Source: an uncultured Chthonomonas sp. | GTDB taxonomy: Bacteria > Armatimonadota > Chthonomonadetes > Chthonomonadales > CAJBBX01 | Reading direction: 5' to 3' | Length of the DNA stretch: 63,795 bases | NCBI GenBank assembly: GCA_903885605.1 | Contig: CAISJD010000089.1 | Span: 1 to 63,795 of the forward strand | Shown: positions 9,048-18,400 of the stretch, piece by piece | Layout of the letters: each line of letters begins with the position of its first letter | Numbering within the stretch: the stretch's first letter is position 1 | Translations under genes and position numbers: made by a program | Notes under the pieces: generated by a model | The model's database searches: none | What the model was told of the DNA's origin: nothing | Seen by the model: only the letters and a program-made list of their open reading frames with translations

Positions 9048-10856
9048 ATGAAGGGTCTCCTCGGCGGTCTGGCTTGCCTGGCCGCCATGCTTGCGCGTCC
9101 GGTGCCGGCCACGGCGGGCCTGGGCCCCGAGAACGTGGTGGTTGTCGTCAACCCGGCCTCCGCGGACTCCGTGGCCGTAGCTCGGGAGTATGTGCGGCTC
9201 CGCGGCATCCCCGCCTGCAACGTCATCGAGCTACGCGATGTGCCCGCCGGCCATACCGTAACGGTGCAGGCCTTTCGCGAGCAGGTACTTCGACCGATCC
9301 TGAAGCAGATCGCTGAGCGGGGGCTTGCCTCGCAGATCGAGGCCATCGCCTACTCGGCCGGCTTTCCCTACGCGGTCGATACCTCGGCCGACATGGCAGG
9401 CAAGCCCTTTCCGCGCTACATCACCCAGCCCGCATCCATCACGGGGCTGACGTACCTCTACGAGCCCGTGCTGGCGGCGGACATCGACTACCTCTCGCTC
9501 CAGTCCAACCGCTACTTCCGGCGGCCGGGCCGCGGGGAGACCGATGCTGCCTGGAGCGCCGGCGACAAGCAGCGGCAACGCGAGACCTCCGAGCTGCTCA
9601 CCCGCGTGCAGGCGGCGCTGGGCGACCGGTCCAAGGCGCCTTCCGCCGAGGCGCTGGCCATGCTGCGCGAGGCGGAGACGGTCCTCAGGTCGCTGCGCCA
9701 GGGTCATCCCGGCCACCCCGAGACGCTCTACGACCTGGCCTGCGTCCTCTCGGTGCAGGGCAAGCAGGACGAGGCCATGGCGGCTCTCCACGCCGCGCAT
9801 ACGTCCGGCTGGCGCAACGCCACGCTCACCGAGGCCGACAGCGACCTGACGGCCCTGAAGCAGCGCGATGATTTCAAGCAGCTCATGACCGCCATGCGCA
9901 CGGAGCCCGTGGCGATCCGCGAGGCCCTGGCCTTCAGCCATGCCGACCGGTTCGCGGCCGGAGGCGCAGTCACCGAGGCGCCGGACGGCCGCGCCTACTA
10001 CCTCAGCGCCATGCTGGCCTACACGGGCGGCCCAACGAACACGCTGGACGAATCGCTGGCCTCCCTGCGCCGGTCGGCGGCGGCCGACGGCACGCGCCCT
10101 GCGGGCACCGTCTACTTCATGGAGTCGACCGACTGGGCGCGCACCGGCCCCAGGCAGTGGGCCTTCGGCTCGGCCGCGTCCGCGCTGAGGAAACTGGGCG
10201 TCAACGCCGAGGTCATCAAGGGCGTCCTCCCCGAGGGCAAGGCAGACGTGGCGGGGGCGGTCATCGGCATCGCGACCTTCGACTGGAAGGCCTCCGGCAG
10301 CACGATCCTGCCCGGCGCCTTCCTGGACCATCTGACCAGTTGCGGCGGCATCATGGCCGGCGGCGGCGGGCAGACCCTCTTGAGCGAGTTCATCCGCAGC
10401 GGCGCGGCCGGGTCATGCGGCACCGTCACCGAGCCCTATAACCTGCAGGCCAAGTTCCCCAATCCCTTCCTGCACGTCTACTACGCCCAGGGCTGCACGC
10501 TGGCCGAGGCGTTCTACCAGTCGATCGGTGGGCCATACCAGCAGCTGCTCGTGGCCGATCCGCTCTGCCGGCCCTGGGGCGTCGCCCCGCGAGTGAGCGT
10601 CACCGGGGTGAAGGACGGGCAGGCCATCGCGATGCGCCGCAGTGTCACGGTGAAGGCTTCAGGCATGGGGCCGTTCGGCTACCGCCTCTTCATCGATGGA
10701 GTAGCCCGCGGGCCGGCGAACCTGACCGGGCGGTTCATCCTCGACCCGAAGGTCCTGTCGCCCGGCGCCCATGAGTTGCGCTTCGTGGCTGCGGCGGGCC
10801 CGGCGGAGGTCACCGGCAGGAAGGCGCTGATGATCAGGGTCACGCGGCCCCGTTAG
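9048..10856 (+). CDS. TIGR03790 family exported protein with TPR-like insertion
   Basis: The 602-residue product starts with a signal peptide (MKGLLGGLACLAAMLA...) and the family-type opening ENVVVVVNPASADSVAVAREY, with VRLRGIP shortly after. Later TIGR03790-type segments are YLSAMLAYTGG, GIATFDWKASGS, GGIMAGGGGQTLLSEFIRSGA, a PFLHVYYAQGCTLAEAFYQS segment and LLVADPLCRPW. The family has no assigned function. Residues of about 170-285 are not part of the usual domain and look like tetratricopeptide helices, for example YDLACVLSVQGKQDEAMAAL. The C-terminus has a small beta domain. The ATG at 9048 has GGAG upstream; an in-frame start at 9027 is possible but adds charged residues before the signal. 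Confidence 0.78.
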   Translation: MKGLLGGLACLAAMLARPVPATAGLGPENVVVVVNPASADSVAVAREYVRLRGIPACNVIELRDVPAGHTVTVQAFREQVLRPILKQIAERGLASQIEAIAYSAGFPYAVDTSADMAGKPFPRYITQPASITGLTYLYEPVLAADIDYLSLQSNRYFRRPGRGETDAAWSAGDKQRQRETSELLTRVQAALGDRSKAPSAEALAMLREAETVLRSLRQGHPGHPETLYDLACVLSVQGKQDEAMAALHAAHTSGWRNATLTEADSDLTALKQRDDFKQLMTAMRTEPVAIREALAFSHADRFAAGGAVTEAPDGRAYYLSAMLAYTGGPTNTLDESLASLRRSAAADGTRPAGTVYFMESTDWARTGPRQWAFGSAASALRKLGVNAEVIKGVLPEGKADVAGAVIGIATFDWKASGSTILPGAFLDHLTSCGGIMAGGGGQTLLSEFIRSGAAGSCGTVTEPYNLQAKFPNPFLHVYYAQGCTLAEAFYQSIGGPYQQLLVADPLCRPWGVAPRVSVTGVKDGQAIAMRRSVTVKASGMGPFGYRLFIDGVARGPANLTGRFILDPKVLSPGAHELRFVAAAGPAEVTGRKALMIRVTRPR

Positions 10857-10880
10857 GCCCGAATAGGCGGGTCTGCACAA

Positions 10881-10921
10881 ACAGAGAGGCGCCTCGCCAC
10901 GTGGGCGGGGCGCCTCTCTGT
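10881..10921. terminator. Strong hairpin between convergent genes
   Basis: A perfect 13-bp stem pairs 10881-10893 with 10909-10921, and the loop contains an inner CGCC/GGCG pair. It lies between the TIGR03790 gene and the convergent small basic gene, so it can serve both. There is no U-tract, so classic intrinsic termination is uncertain. Confidence 0.65.
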
Positions 10922-10938
10922 CCATAGTCTGCTGAAGT

Positions 10939-11094
10939 CTACTCGGCGGCGGCGGTGGTGGCGGTGGCGGCCTTGCGGCGGCCCTTGCCCTTGGTTGCGC
11001 CGGCCGCGGCGGCCTTGGCGTCGCGAATACGGGACTTGATTCGCTCTTCCAGCCGCTTGCGGGCGTTGCGGATTTCCTTGTTGCGAACGCGCAT
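10939..11094 (-). CDS. Small basic protein, 51 residues
   Basis: The product begins MRVRNKEIRNARKRLEERIK and ends in an Ala/Thr/Lys-rich tail. It is strongly basic, predicted helical, and has no signal or membrane segment. I do not recognise a family; a nucleic-acid or ribosome-associated role is a guess from charge alone. AGGAG lies about 8 nt before the ATG at 11094. A convergent hairpin lies just beyond the stop. Reading further upstream in this frame gives low-complexity sequence with no support. Confidence 0.6.
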   Translation of the reverse strand: MRVRNKEIRNARKRLEERIKSRIRDAKAAAAGATKGKGRRKAATATTAAAE

Positions 11095-11248
11095 TCGATG
11101 GCTCCTGGTTGTTGGGCCTGCCCTTAGGCCCGGTTCCGGCGGCTGCACGCCACCAAGGGCTCGCACGACGGTTCCGCCTGCGACGGATGGAAAGTATAGC
11201 TCCATCGGCGGCGGCGCGTCAAACGGCTCCCGCGCCACACACGGCCCA

Positions 11249-12241
11249 TCACTCCCTCGGCAGGCCCAGCTCATCGATCGTCCGGGCGTCGAGGATGCGG
11301 TCGGCCAGGGCTTCGAGCTGGTTGGTATCGTCGATCGCCTCCACGCGCGCTACCACTGTCGGGTCGAGCGGCCCGAACCGGCGGCGCATCTGACGCAGCA
11401 GCACGGTCTGCTCGCCATGGGCCCTGCCGGCGGTCAGGCCCTGGCTCAGGCCCTGGCTCAGGCCCTGCGAGAGGCCCTGCGAGAGGCCCTGTGAAAGGCC
11501 CTGCGAGAGGCCCTCCTGGAGAGCTTGCTCGTGGACACGGGTATGGAAGGAGAGTATCATCCGCTTCACCTCCGTTGCTTCAGACGTGTCGGTGAGGCCC
11601 TGGAGTTCCTCGGCCTCCTGCTCGGTGAGCTTCATGTAGTGGTCTATGACGTAGGCGAGGAGTTGGCGCCGCGCTTCGTCCACGTCGGTCTTGGCCACTC
11701 GCTCCAGTGCGCGGAAGGTCCGCAACACGCGGTCCATGCCGGGCGCCTGCATGATGGCGCTGAGCGCGGGGGCCAGGACCGAGGGGCTCGCCAGGTACTC
11801 CTCGGCCGGCAGGTCCGGCAGTCCAAGGGCGTCGTACTCGAACCGGATCGTCTCGCGGCCCCAGAGGCCCGCCGTGAAGCGCTCACGCGTGATGCCTCCG
11901 GCGCCGGGCTGCAGATAGACTACCACCGGCAGGACCGGCAGGTCGCGCCGGAGCCGCAGCAGGCAGTAGTAGTCGAACATCCGCGCGGGTACGTTCCTGC
12001 GCCGCCGGGCCTGCACCTCGACGTGGATCAGGACGATCTCGGTCGCGCCCTCACGGGTACGGACCTGCACCAGGAAGTCGGGCCGACGCAACCTGCCTCT
12101 GGGCAGGTCGGTGAAGACCTCGGCGCCGAGTTGCTCCACACTGTCGAAGTCGATGTCTCGGGCCACATCCGGGAGGAATAGCTCCATGAACTCCCGGAAG
12201 AACGTCTCCAGCAACTGCTTCCACAACTGATCATGCGGCAT
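11249..12241 (-). CDS. Rpn/PD-(D/E)XK nuclease-like protein with SQGL repeats
   Basis: The 330-residue protein belongs to the Rpn/PDDEXK transposase-like group. RPDFLVQV followed by VLIHVEVQAR (about residues 53-80) carries the Asp and Glu-x-Gln arrangement of the PD-(D/E)XK core. A helical middle is followed near residues 240-270 by repeated SQGL units, and the C-terminus (MRRRFGPLD... LADRILDARTIDEL) resembles DUF4351. These proteins are recombination-linked or toxin-like nucleases that commonly occur in paralogous sets. A second copy begins at the window's left edge. The ATG is followed directly by the conserved MPHDQLWKQLL start. Confidence 0.8.
   Translation of the reverse strand: MPHDQLWKQLLETFFREFMELFLPDVARDIDFDSVEQLGAEVFTDLPRGRLRRPDFLVQVRTREGATEIVLIHVEVQARRRRNVPARMFDYYCLLRLRRDLPVLPVVVYLQPGAGGITRERFTAGLWGRETIRFEYDALGLPDLPAEEYLASPSVLAPALSAIMQAPGMDRVLRTFRALERVAKTDVDEARRQLLAYVIDHYMKLTEQEAEELQGLTDTSEATEVKRMILSFHTRVHEQALQEGLSQGLSQGLSQGLSQGLSQGLSQGLTAGRAHGEQTVLLRQMRRRFGPLDPTVVARVEAIDDTNQLEALADRILDARTIDELGLPRE
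11434..11525. repeat. Short tandem repeat inside the Rpn-like gene
   Basis: Twelve-nt units of the type AGGCCCTGGCTC or AGGCCCTGCGAG recur about seven times and encode the SQGL peptide repeats of the surrounding gene. The unit is a multiple of three, so copy number can change without breaking the frame. Confidence 0.85.
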
Positions 12242-12313
12242 CAGCGCCTCCGCCAGGGCAACGGGCCATCACACCAACCAGCAGTGTACCCCCGGCGGAG
12301 GAGCCGATCGAGG

Positions 12314-13561
12314 TTACTTACCTTTGATGTCGTAGCAGAGCAGTACATCCTGGTCGCGGATGTAGAGCTTGCCGTTGGCGATCACCGGGTGCGGCCAGCT
12401 GTTCTTGTTGCTGCGGGAGGGCTGGTCGAAGCGGCTGACCTCCTGGTACCCCGCGGGCGTGGCCTTCACCAGCGCGATGGTGCCCGGTCCGCCCTCTTGC
12501 CTGAGGATCAGCATGCCGTCGGCCGCGACGATGGCGCCCTTGCCGGGCGCGTTGGCCCGCTCGGCCCAGACGACCTTGCCCGTGGCCAGTTCCATGCAGA
12601 CCCAGCCGCTGCTGTCCGAGTGGCCGTAGACGTTGTCGCCGATCAGGACCACGCCGCCGTGATGGTCGGCCATGGCGGTGTTGGCGTAGACCTGCTGCGC
12701 CGAGAAGGAGCCGCCGGAGCCCGTCACCTTGATCATGTTGCAGCCCACGCCGTAGCCCGAGGTGACGAAGAACATGCCGTCCTTGTACACGGGCGTGGGG
12801 ATCACGGCCACGCGGCCGGGACGGTCGGCGCGCCACAGCACGCTGCCGTCGGCCGGTGCGATGCCCGCCAGGCTCCGGTCTGTGAGGACGACGTACTGCT
12901 TAACGCCGCCGATCGTCACGGTGATGAGCGACGAGTAGGCCGCCGAGTCCGTGAGGCCCTTGCTCTGCCAGAGCGTGGCGCCCGTGGCCTTGTTCAGCGC
13001 CGCCACGGTGCCGCCCGGGCCGCCGGGGGTGCAGACGAGCTTGTCGCCGTCCACGAGCGGTGATTCCGAGTAGCCCCAGCCGGACATCATCTTCCCGCCG
13101 AGTTCGCTCATCTGCCGGCGCCAGACCTCGGCGCCTGTGGCGGCCTTCACGCAGACGATGTCGCCGTGCTGGTTGATGCCGGTGACCAGGGCGCCGTCCA
13201 CGGTGGGCGTGCAGCGCGTGCCCGCGTAGCCGCCGCCGCCGCCGGGCTGGCCCATCTTGGCGGTCCAGAGGATCTTGCCGTTGGCGGCGTTCAGGGCCAG
13301 CAAGCAGCTGGAGCCGGCCACGTCGCCCATCGTGTAGACCTTGGCGCCGACGACTGCCGGGCCCGAGTAGCCCTCACCGATCCCGCCGGCGGTCCAGACG
13401 AGCGCGGGGCCGGCGGCGGGCCACTGCTTCAGGAGGCCCGTTTCAGCCGATATACCGTCGCGGCCCTTGCCGCGCCACTGCGGCCAGTCATCGGCGTGCG
13501 CCGGGCCGGGACGGCCCAGGGCGATAGCAGCCAACGCAGCCAGTGCGAGGGTCTTGCGCAT
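12314..13561 (-). CDS. PQQ-type beta-propeller repeat protein, exported
   Basis: The 415-residue product has a signal peptide (MRKTLALAALAAIALG..., cleavage near AHA-DDW) and then the sequence DWPQWRGKGRDGISAETGLL typical of the quinoprotein-like propellers common in planctomycete-like bacteria. Blades recur as CLLALNAANGKILWTAKM, IVCVKAATGAEVWRR and VAALNKATGATLWQ. Periplasmic location is expected. It is a paralogue of the lipoprotein at 5818-7104 but lacks a lipobox. Enzymatic PQQ use is not supported by any visible residue set. GGAGTGT upstream of the ATG supports the start. Confidence 0.85.
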   Translation of the reverse strand: MRKTLALAALAAIALGRPGPAHADDWPQWRGKGRDGISAETGLLKQWPAAGPALVWTAGGIGEGYSGPAVVGAKVYTMGDVAGSSCLLALNAANGKILWTAKMGQPGGGGGYAGTRCTPTVDGALVTGINQHGDIVCVKAATGAEVWRRQMSELGGKMMSGWGYSESPLVDGDKLVCTPGGPGGTVAALNKATGATLWQSKGLTDSAAYSSLITVTIGGVKQYVVLTDRSLAGIAPADGSVLWRADRPGRVAVIPTPVYKDGMFFVTSGYGVGCNMIKVTGSGGSFSAQQVYANTAMADHHGGVVLIGDNVYGHSDSSGWVCMELATGKVVWAERANAPGKGAIVAADGMLILRQEGGPGTIALVKATPAGYQEVSRFDQPSRSNKNSWPHPVIANGKLYIRDQDVLLCYDIKGK

Positions 13562-13826
13562 TCTTTGACACTCCTTCGGTCAGGCGGGGCATGATGCACG
13601 CGACCCTAACCCTTCGCAGTCGAGGGCGCGCACTCTGACTCCATGATACGTTCGACTGCCGTCCGCTGGTAGCGGTAACCCGGCGCCAACCGGCGAAGAA
13701 GTTGCGGATCAGGCGGCAGGAACACGCGCCCGCTACGGTGAATACCACTAGCAGGTGCGCCCAGTTGGCCGGCGAGCGCCGGCATCGGTGCGGGACGGCG
13801 CCTGAACCGCGTGAAAGGGGGGCGAG

Positions 13827-15200
13827 TTGAGCACAGACGCAACGCATCATACCGATCATACCGGTGCGACTTTCGCCAGGGGGAAGCTGTTCCTTCTGAG
13901 CGTCATCGCGCTGGTAACGGCAGGCATGGTCTTCAGCATCCGGGCCAGTAGTCTGAAGGAGATGGAGGACATCTTCTTCAAGGCCAGCGATCCCACGCAC
14001 TCCGCCGCCCTCATCGGAGCGGTGGCCGGAGCGGCCTTCCTGGGCTTCGCTATCTCCATCTTCGTCGGCAGCCCGCTCTGCGACTTCATGGGCATGGGAC
14101 GCCTGCTCGGCCTGTCGTGCCTCTGCTTCATCGGCGGCACGGCCATCGCCATCACCACGAAGCCGGGCGGCTCGGCCTACGGGTTGCTGTGGGCCGGCAT
14201 GTTCACCATGGGGTTGGGGCACGGACTGGTGGAGGCGGTGATCAACCCGCTGATCGCCACGATCTACCCTGACGACAAGACCCATCGCATGAACGTGCTA
14301 CATGCATGGTGGCCGGGCGGCATCATCTTCGGCGGGCTCATCGGTTTCGCCATGGGCGCCGCGGGCCTGGCCTGGCAGTACAAGATGGCCGTCGTCCTGA
14401 TCCCGGCCATCACCTTCGGGATCATGTTGCTCACCACGAAGTTCCCCGCTACCGAGCGCATGGCCGCAGGCGTATCGAACGCCGACATGCTCAAGGAGGC
14501 AGTCAGGCCGGCCTTCATCATCCTGCTGCTGGCCATGCTGCTGACGGCCTCCGCCGAACTGGCTCCGGGCCAGTGGGTGGACTCGGCCCTGACGCGCCTC
14601 GTCGGCTTCCAGGGCATCCTCCTTCTCGTCTACGTCAGCGGCCTCATGTTCGTCATGCGCCACTTCGCCGGCTCGCTGGCGCACAAGCTCTCGCCCATCG
14701 GCCTCATGTGGGTCTCCTGCCTGCTGGCGGCCCTGGGGCTCGTGGCGCTCGCCAAGGCGTCGTCGCCGGTGACCGGCCTGCTCGCCGCCACCGTCTGGGG
14801 CATCGGCGTCTGCTATATGTGGCCCACCATGCTCGGCATCACCTCCGAGCGTTTCCCCAAGGGCGGCGCGCTGGCCCTTGGCCTCATGGGCTGTTCGGGC
14901 AACATCGCGATCTACTACATGCTGCCCACGATCGGCAAGTGGTTTGACGCCGCCAAGGTCGCTTCGTCCAAGGCGCTGGCGAACTGCACGTTCGACGAAC
15001 TGCAGAAGCAGGCCGCCGATGCCGCCGCCGCCCCGGCCATCAAGGGGACCCTGGACAAGGTCCTCGCAGAGGCTTCGAGCGATGCCTTCATGAAGGTCGC
15101 CGCGCTGCCGGCAGTCCTTCTGGTGGTCTTCGGCATCTGGTGGCTCATCGACAAGTCCAAGGGCGGCTACCAGGCCATCAAGCTGGAGGGCGGCGAGTAG
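13827..15200 (+). CDS. MFS transporter, FucP-like
   Basis: The 457-residue protein has about twelve membrane helices and resembles sugar-type major facilitator permeases. It has an early helix LFLLSVIALVTAGMVFSI, a GxxADxxGRK-like loop in the form SPLCDFMGMGRLLGL, a conserved MGLGHGLVEAVINPLIATIYPDDKTHRMN segment split by helices 4-5, and LHAWWPGGIIFGGLIG, as in FucP relatives. The substrate is unknown; a sugar is likely given the surrounding glycan genes. Helix 11 is followed by an unusual 50-residue Ala-rich loop (about residues 380-430). Translation starts at a TTG at 13827 with AAAGGGG upstream; the next ATG would cut helix 1. Confidence 0.82.
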   Translation: MSTDATHHTDHTGATFARGKLFLLSVIALVTAGMVFSIRASSLKEMEDIFFKASDPTHSAALIGAVAGAAFLGFAISIFVGSPLCDFMGMGRLLGLSCLCFIGGTAIAITTKPGGSAYGLLWAGMFTMGLGHGLVEAVINPLIATIYPDDKTHRMNVLHAWWPGGIIFGGLIGFAMGAAGLAWQYKMAVVLIPAITFGIMLLTTKFPATERMAAGVSNADMLKEAVRPAFIILLLAMLLTASAELAPGQWVDSALTRLVGFQGILLLVYVSGLMFVMRHFAGSLAHKLSPIGLMWVSCLLAALGLVALAKASSPVTGLLAATVWGIGVCYMWPTMLGITSERFPKGGALALGLMGCSGNIAIYYMLPTIGKWFDAAKVASSKALANCTFDELQKQAADAAAAPAIKGTLDKVLAEASSDAFMKVAALPAVLLVVFGIWWLIDKSKGGYQAIKLEGGE

Positions 15201-15235
15201 GGTCTCCCGTCGCAAGAGGTCGCTTCGCCTCATCG

Positions 15236-15272
15236 CAAGCCGGACGCTCCCTTGCGGGGTGTCCGGCTTGCC
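15236..15272 (+). terminator. Hairpin downstream of the MFS gene
   Basis: An 11-bp perfect stem (15236-15246 with 15262-15272) lies 36 nt after the MFS stop. The following bases are only weakly T-rich. Confidence 0.55.
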
Positions 15273-15407
15273 GATTCTGTGGGCCGGATCCCCATCGGTT
15301 GGGGAGTTCCACGCCGGCCGCCGCCGTACTGTACAAGCATGGCCGCGTCGCAAATGGGCGGCGCACCGAAGGCGCGTCCACTTCGGCCGCGCGGGAGTAC
15401 CTGACCC

Positions 15408-18400
15408 ATGCGATACATTCCAGCGATAGCGGCGGCAGTAGCGCTTGCCGCGGCGCCGGCCTGGGCGCTGCCCGGCGGCGCCAGGTCGAATGAGGCCCGT
15501 TACGGCTCGTTGCCGTTGCAGTTCGTGCAGTCCGACAAGCCCGGATCCTATCTCGCGCGCGGCCGGGGCTACGGACTGGGCGTCACCCGGCGGGGAGCCG
15601 TCCTGACGCTTGTGCGCGGCGGCAGCGGCAATCAGGGGCCACAGGCCGTCTCGTTCGGCATGCGGACCGTAGGCTCCAACCCCGTAGCCGTCGTTGCCGC
15701 TTCTGGCAAGCTGCCCGGCACCGTCTCCAGCTTCGTGGGCGACCGGTCCCAATGGCGCGTGGGCATGCCTGCCTATGCCACCGTCCGCGTGGGGCAGGTC
15801 TATCCCGGCATTGACCTGGTCTACACCGGCAACCAGAGGCAGGTGGAGTACGACTTCGTGGTGGAGCCCGGCGCCGATCCATCCCGCATCTGCCTGGCCT
15901 TCGTCGGCTTGCAGGGCTCCTCGCTGGAGCGCGACGGCGGACTGCGCATGGCTACCCGGCTGGGCGAACTGCGCAAGTCGCGCCCGACGCTCTACCAGGT
16001 CATCGACGGCAAGCGAGTGCAGGTGGCCGGCGGCTTCCGGCAGGTTCCCGGCCGCGTCGGCGAGTATGGCTTCCAGGTCGGGAGCTATGACCGCTCCCGG
16101 CGGCTCGTGATCGACCCCGTCTTCGAGTACGCCACCTTCTCCGGCGCCGGCGGAGCCGACGTGGGCGGCGGGATCGCCGTCAACGCCGCCGGCGAGGCCT
16201 ACTTCACCGGCAACACCGCGTCGGGCGGTTACCCGGTTACCGCGGGCGCCTTCGACGTGACCTACAACCTGAACACCGACGCCTTCGTCACCAAGCTCAA
16301 CGCCGCCGGCTCGGCGCAGGTCTACTCGGCTTTCCTCGGCGGCGCCGGTCCCGATGACGGCGTGGGCATCACGCTGGACGATACCGGCGCCGCCTACGTG
16401 GTGGGCCGCACCGCCTCGCCCAACTTCCCGACCAACGCCGGGGCGGTGCAGTCGGCCTTCGGAGGCGGGCTGACCGACGGGTTCATCACCAAGGTCGACC
16501 CCTCCGGCGCCTCGCTGGCCTTCTCCACCTTCCTCGGCGGCAGCGGCGACGACGGCTGCACAGCCATCGCCGTCAGCCCGAACCACGCACCTTACGTCAC
16601 CGGCTATGCGCGGTCCAACAACTTCCCGGTCACCGCCGGCGCCTTCGACACCTCATGGAACGGCCACTACGATGCGTTTGTGGCGGTCCTGACGCCCAAC
16701 GGCGGCTCCCTCGTCGGCTCCACCTTCCTGGGCGGCTCGGCCGAGGACTCGGGCATGGGCATCGGCCTCATCGACAACGTGCCCATCATCTCCGGCTACA
16801 CCGAGTCGCCGCAGTTCCCGACCTCGCAGGGGGCCTTCCAGACCGCCAGGCTCGGCCCTTCGGACGCCTTCTGCGCGCGCGTCACCGCTGACCTGACCGG
16901 AGCGCAGTACGTCACGCTGGTAGGCGGATCGGGGGCCGACATCGGCGCGGGCATGGCCATCAACGCAGCGCAGGAGCCGGCCTTCACCGGCTACACCGAG
17001 TCCGCCGACTTCCCCGTGCAGGCGGGGTCCTACCAGACCACGCTCAAGGGCGTCCGCGACGCCATCGTGGTGCAGGTCGCCAACAACGGCCTTACACTCA
17101 AGGGCAGCAGCTACCTTGGCGGAGACGCCGCCGACGAGGGGCACGCCATCGTGCTCGACTCGCAGGCCTATGTGGTTGCGGGCACCACGGGCTCCTCCAA
17201 CTTCCCGATCACTCTGGGCGCCGCGCAGCCCGCCTTCAAGGGCGGCAGCGACGCCTTCGTCACGCGCATGGTCGCTCCCTGTACCGGCGTGCCCTACTCC
17301 ACCTTCGTGGGCGGAGCCCAGCAGGACGAGGGCAACGGCCTCGCCATCGATACGGCCGGCGCGGTCTACCTCTCCGGCACCACCCTCTCGCCCGGGTTCC
17401 CTGTGACTATCGGTGCATTCCAGACGACGATCGGCGGCTCCAGCGACGCCTACGTCGTGAAGCTCAAGACCGTGGGCGCCGCTGTCCTCATCGCGCCGAA
17501 CGCCCTGACCACCCGGCCGTGGCAGGCGGTCACCTGGGTGGTGACGCTGGCACGCGAATCGGACCTGGCGCCGATCGGCGGCGCTACCGTGAACCTGCTG
17601 CTTGACGGCTCCTCACTGGGGGGCGTCACCACGGGCGCGGACGGCAAGGTCGCCCTGAACTACACGCCGGACGACACCGTGGCCATCGGCGCCCACACGC
17701 TGGCGGCCGAGTTCGCCGGCGACGCCACGTTCGGACCGGCGTCCGCCACAGCGGTCCTTACGATCGCGCCCGCGCCGACCTCGGTCTTCGTGGTGGACCG
17801 CGCCCAGGTCATCACGCTGCCCGTCGCCCTGAAGGCGTGGCTGAAGCGCACCACGGACGGCGGCTGGCTCGTGGGCCGCCCGGTGGACTTCACCATCGAT
17901 GGGAGTTCGGTCGGCTCGGCGACGACCGATGCCGGCGGCCAGGCCGTGCTGACGTGGGTGGTCACCGGCGGGCCGGCGACCCGGACGATCAAGGCGGCGT
18001 TCGCCGGCGAGGCGCACTACCTGGCCTCTGCCGGCACGGCCACGCTCACGGCCCAGACCGTGGGCACCAAGGTCTACGTCGTCGACCGCATGAACGTGAA
18101 GATCAAGACCTACACCGTGCTGAAGGCCTACCTCTACACGCTGGCCAGCGTCATCATCCCGGGCAAGTCGATGACCATGGACGTCGATGGCACGAGCCTC
18201 GGCTCCCAGATCACCAACTCCGGGGGCTACATCAGCTTCGGCTACACGGTGCCCGAGGGCGTGGGAGCCGGCGATCGCGTCATCAAGGCGACCTGGGCCG
18301 GCGACGGCGGCTACCTTGCGTCGAGCAACACCGGCAAGCTGGGCGTCGTGCAGGGCAACCTCTACATCTGGCCCTACGTCCGCTCCGGCAAGGTGGGCAC

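Noticed and set aside
11434-11525. SQGL-coding repeat as a CRISPR-like array
   Set aside because: It is an in-frame 12-nt coding repeat without spacers.
14298-16586. A 762-codon minus-strand frame across the MFS and SBBP genes
   Set aside because: Antisense shadow of two well-supported plus-strand genes.
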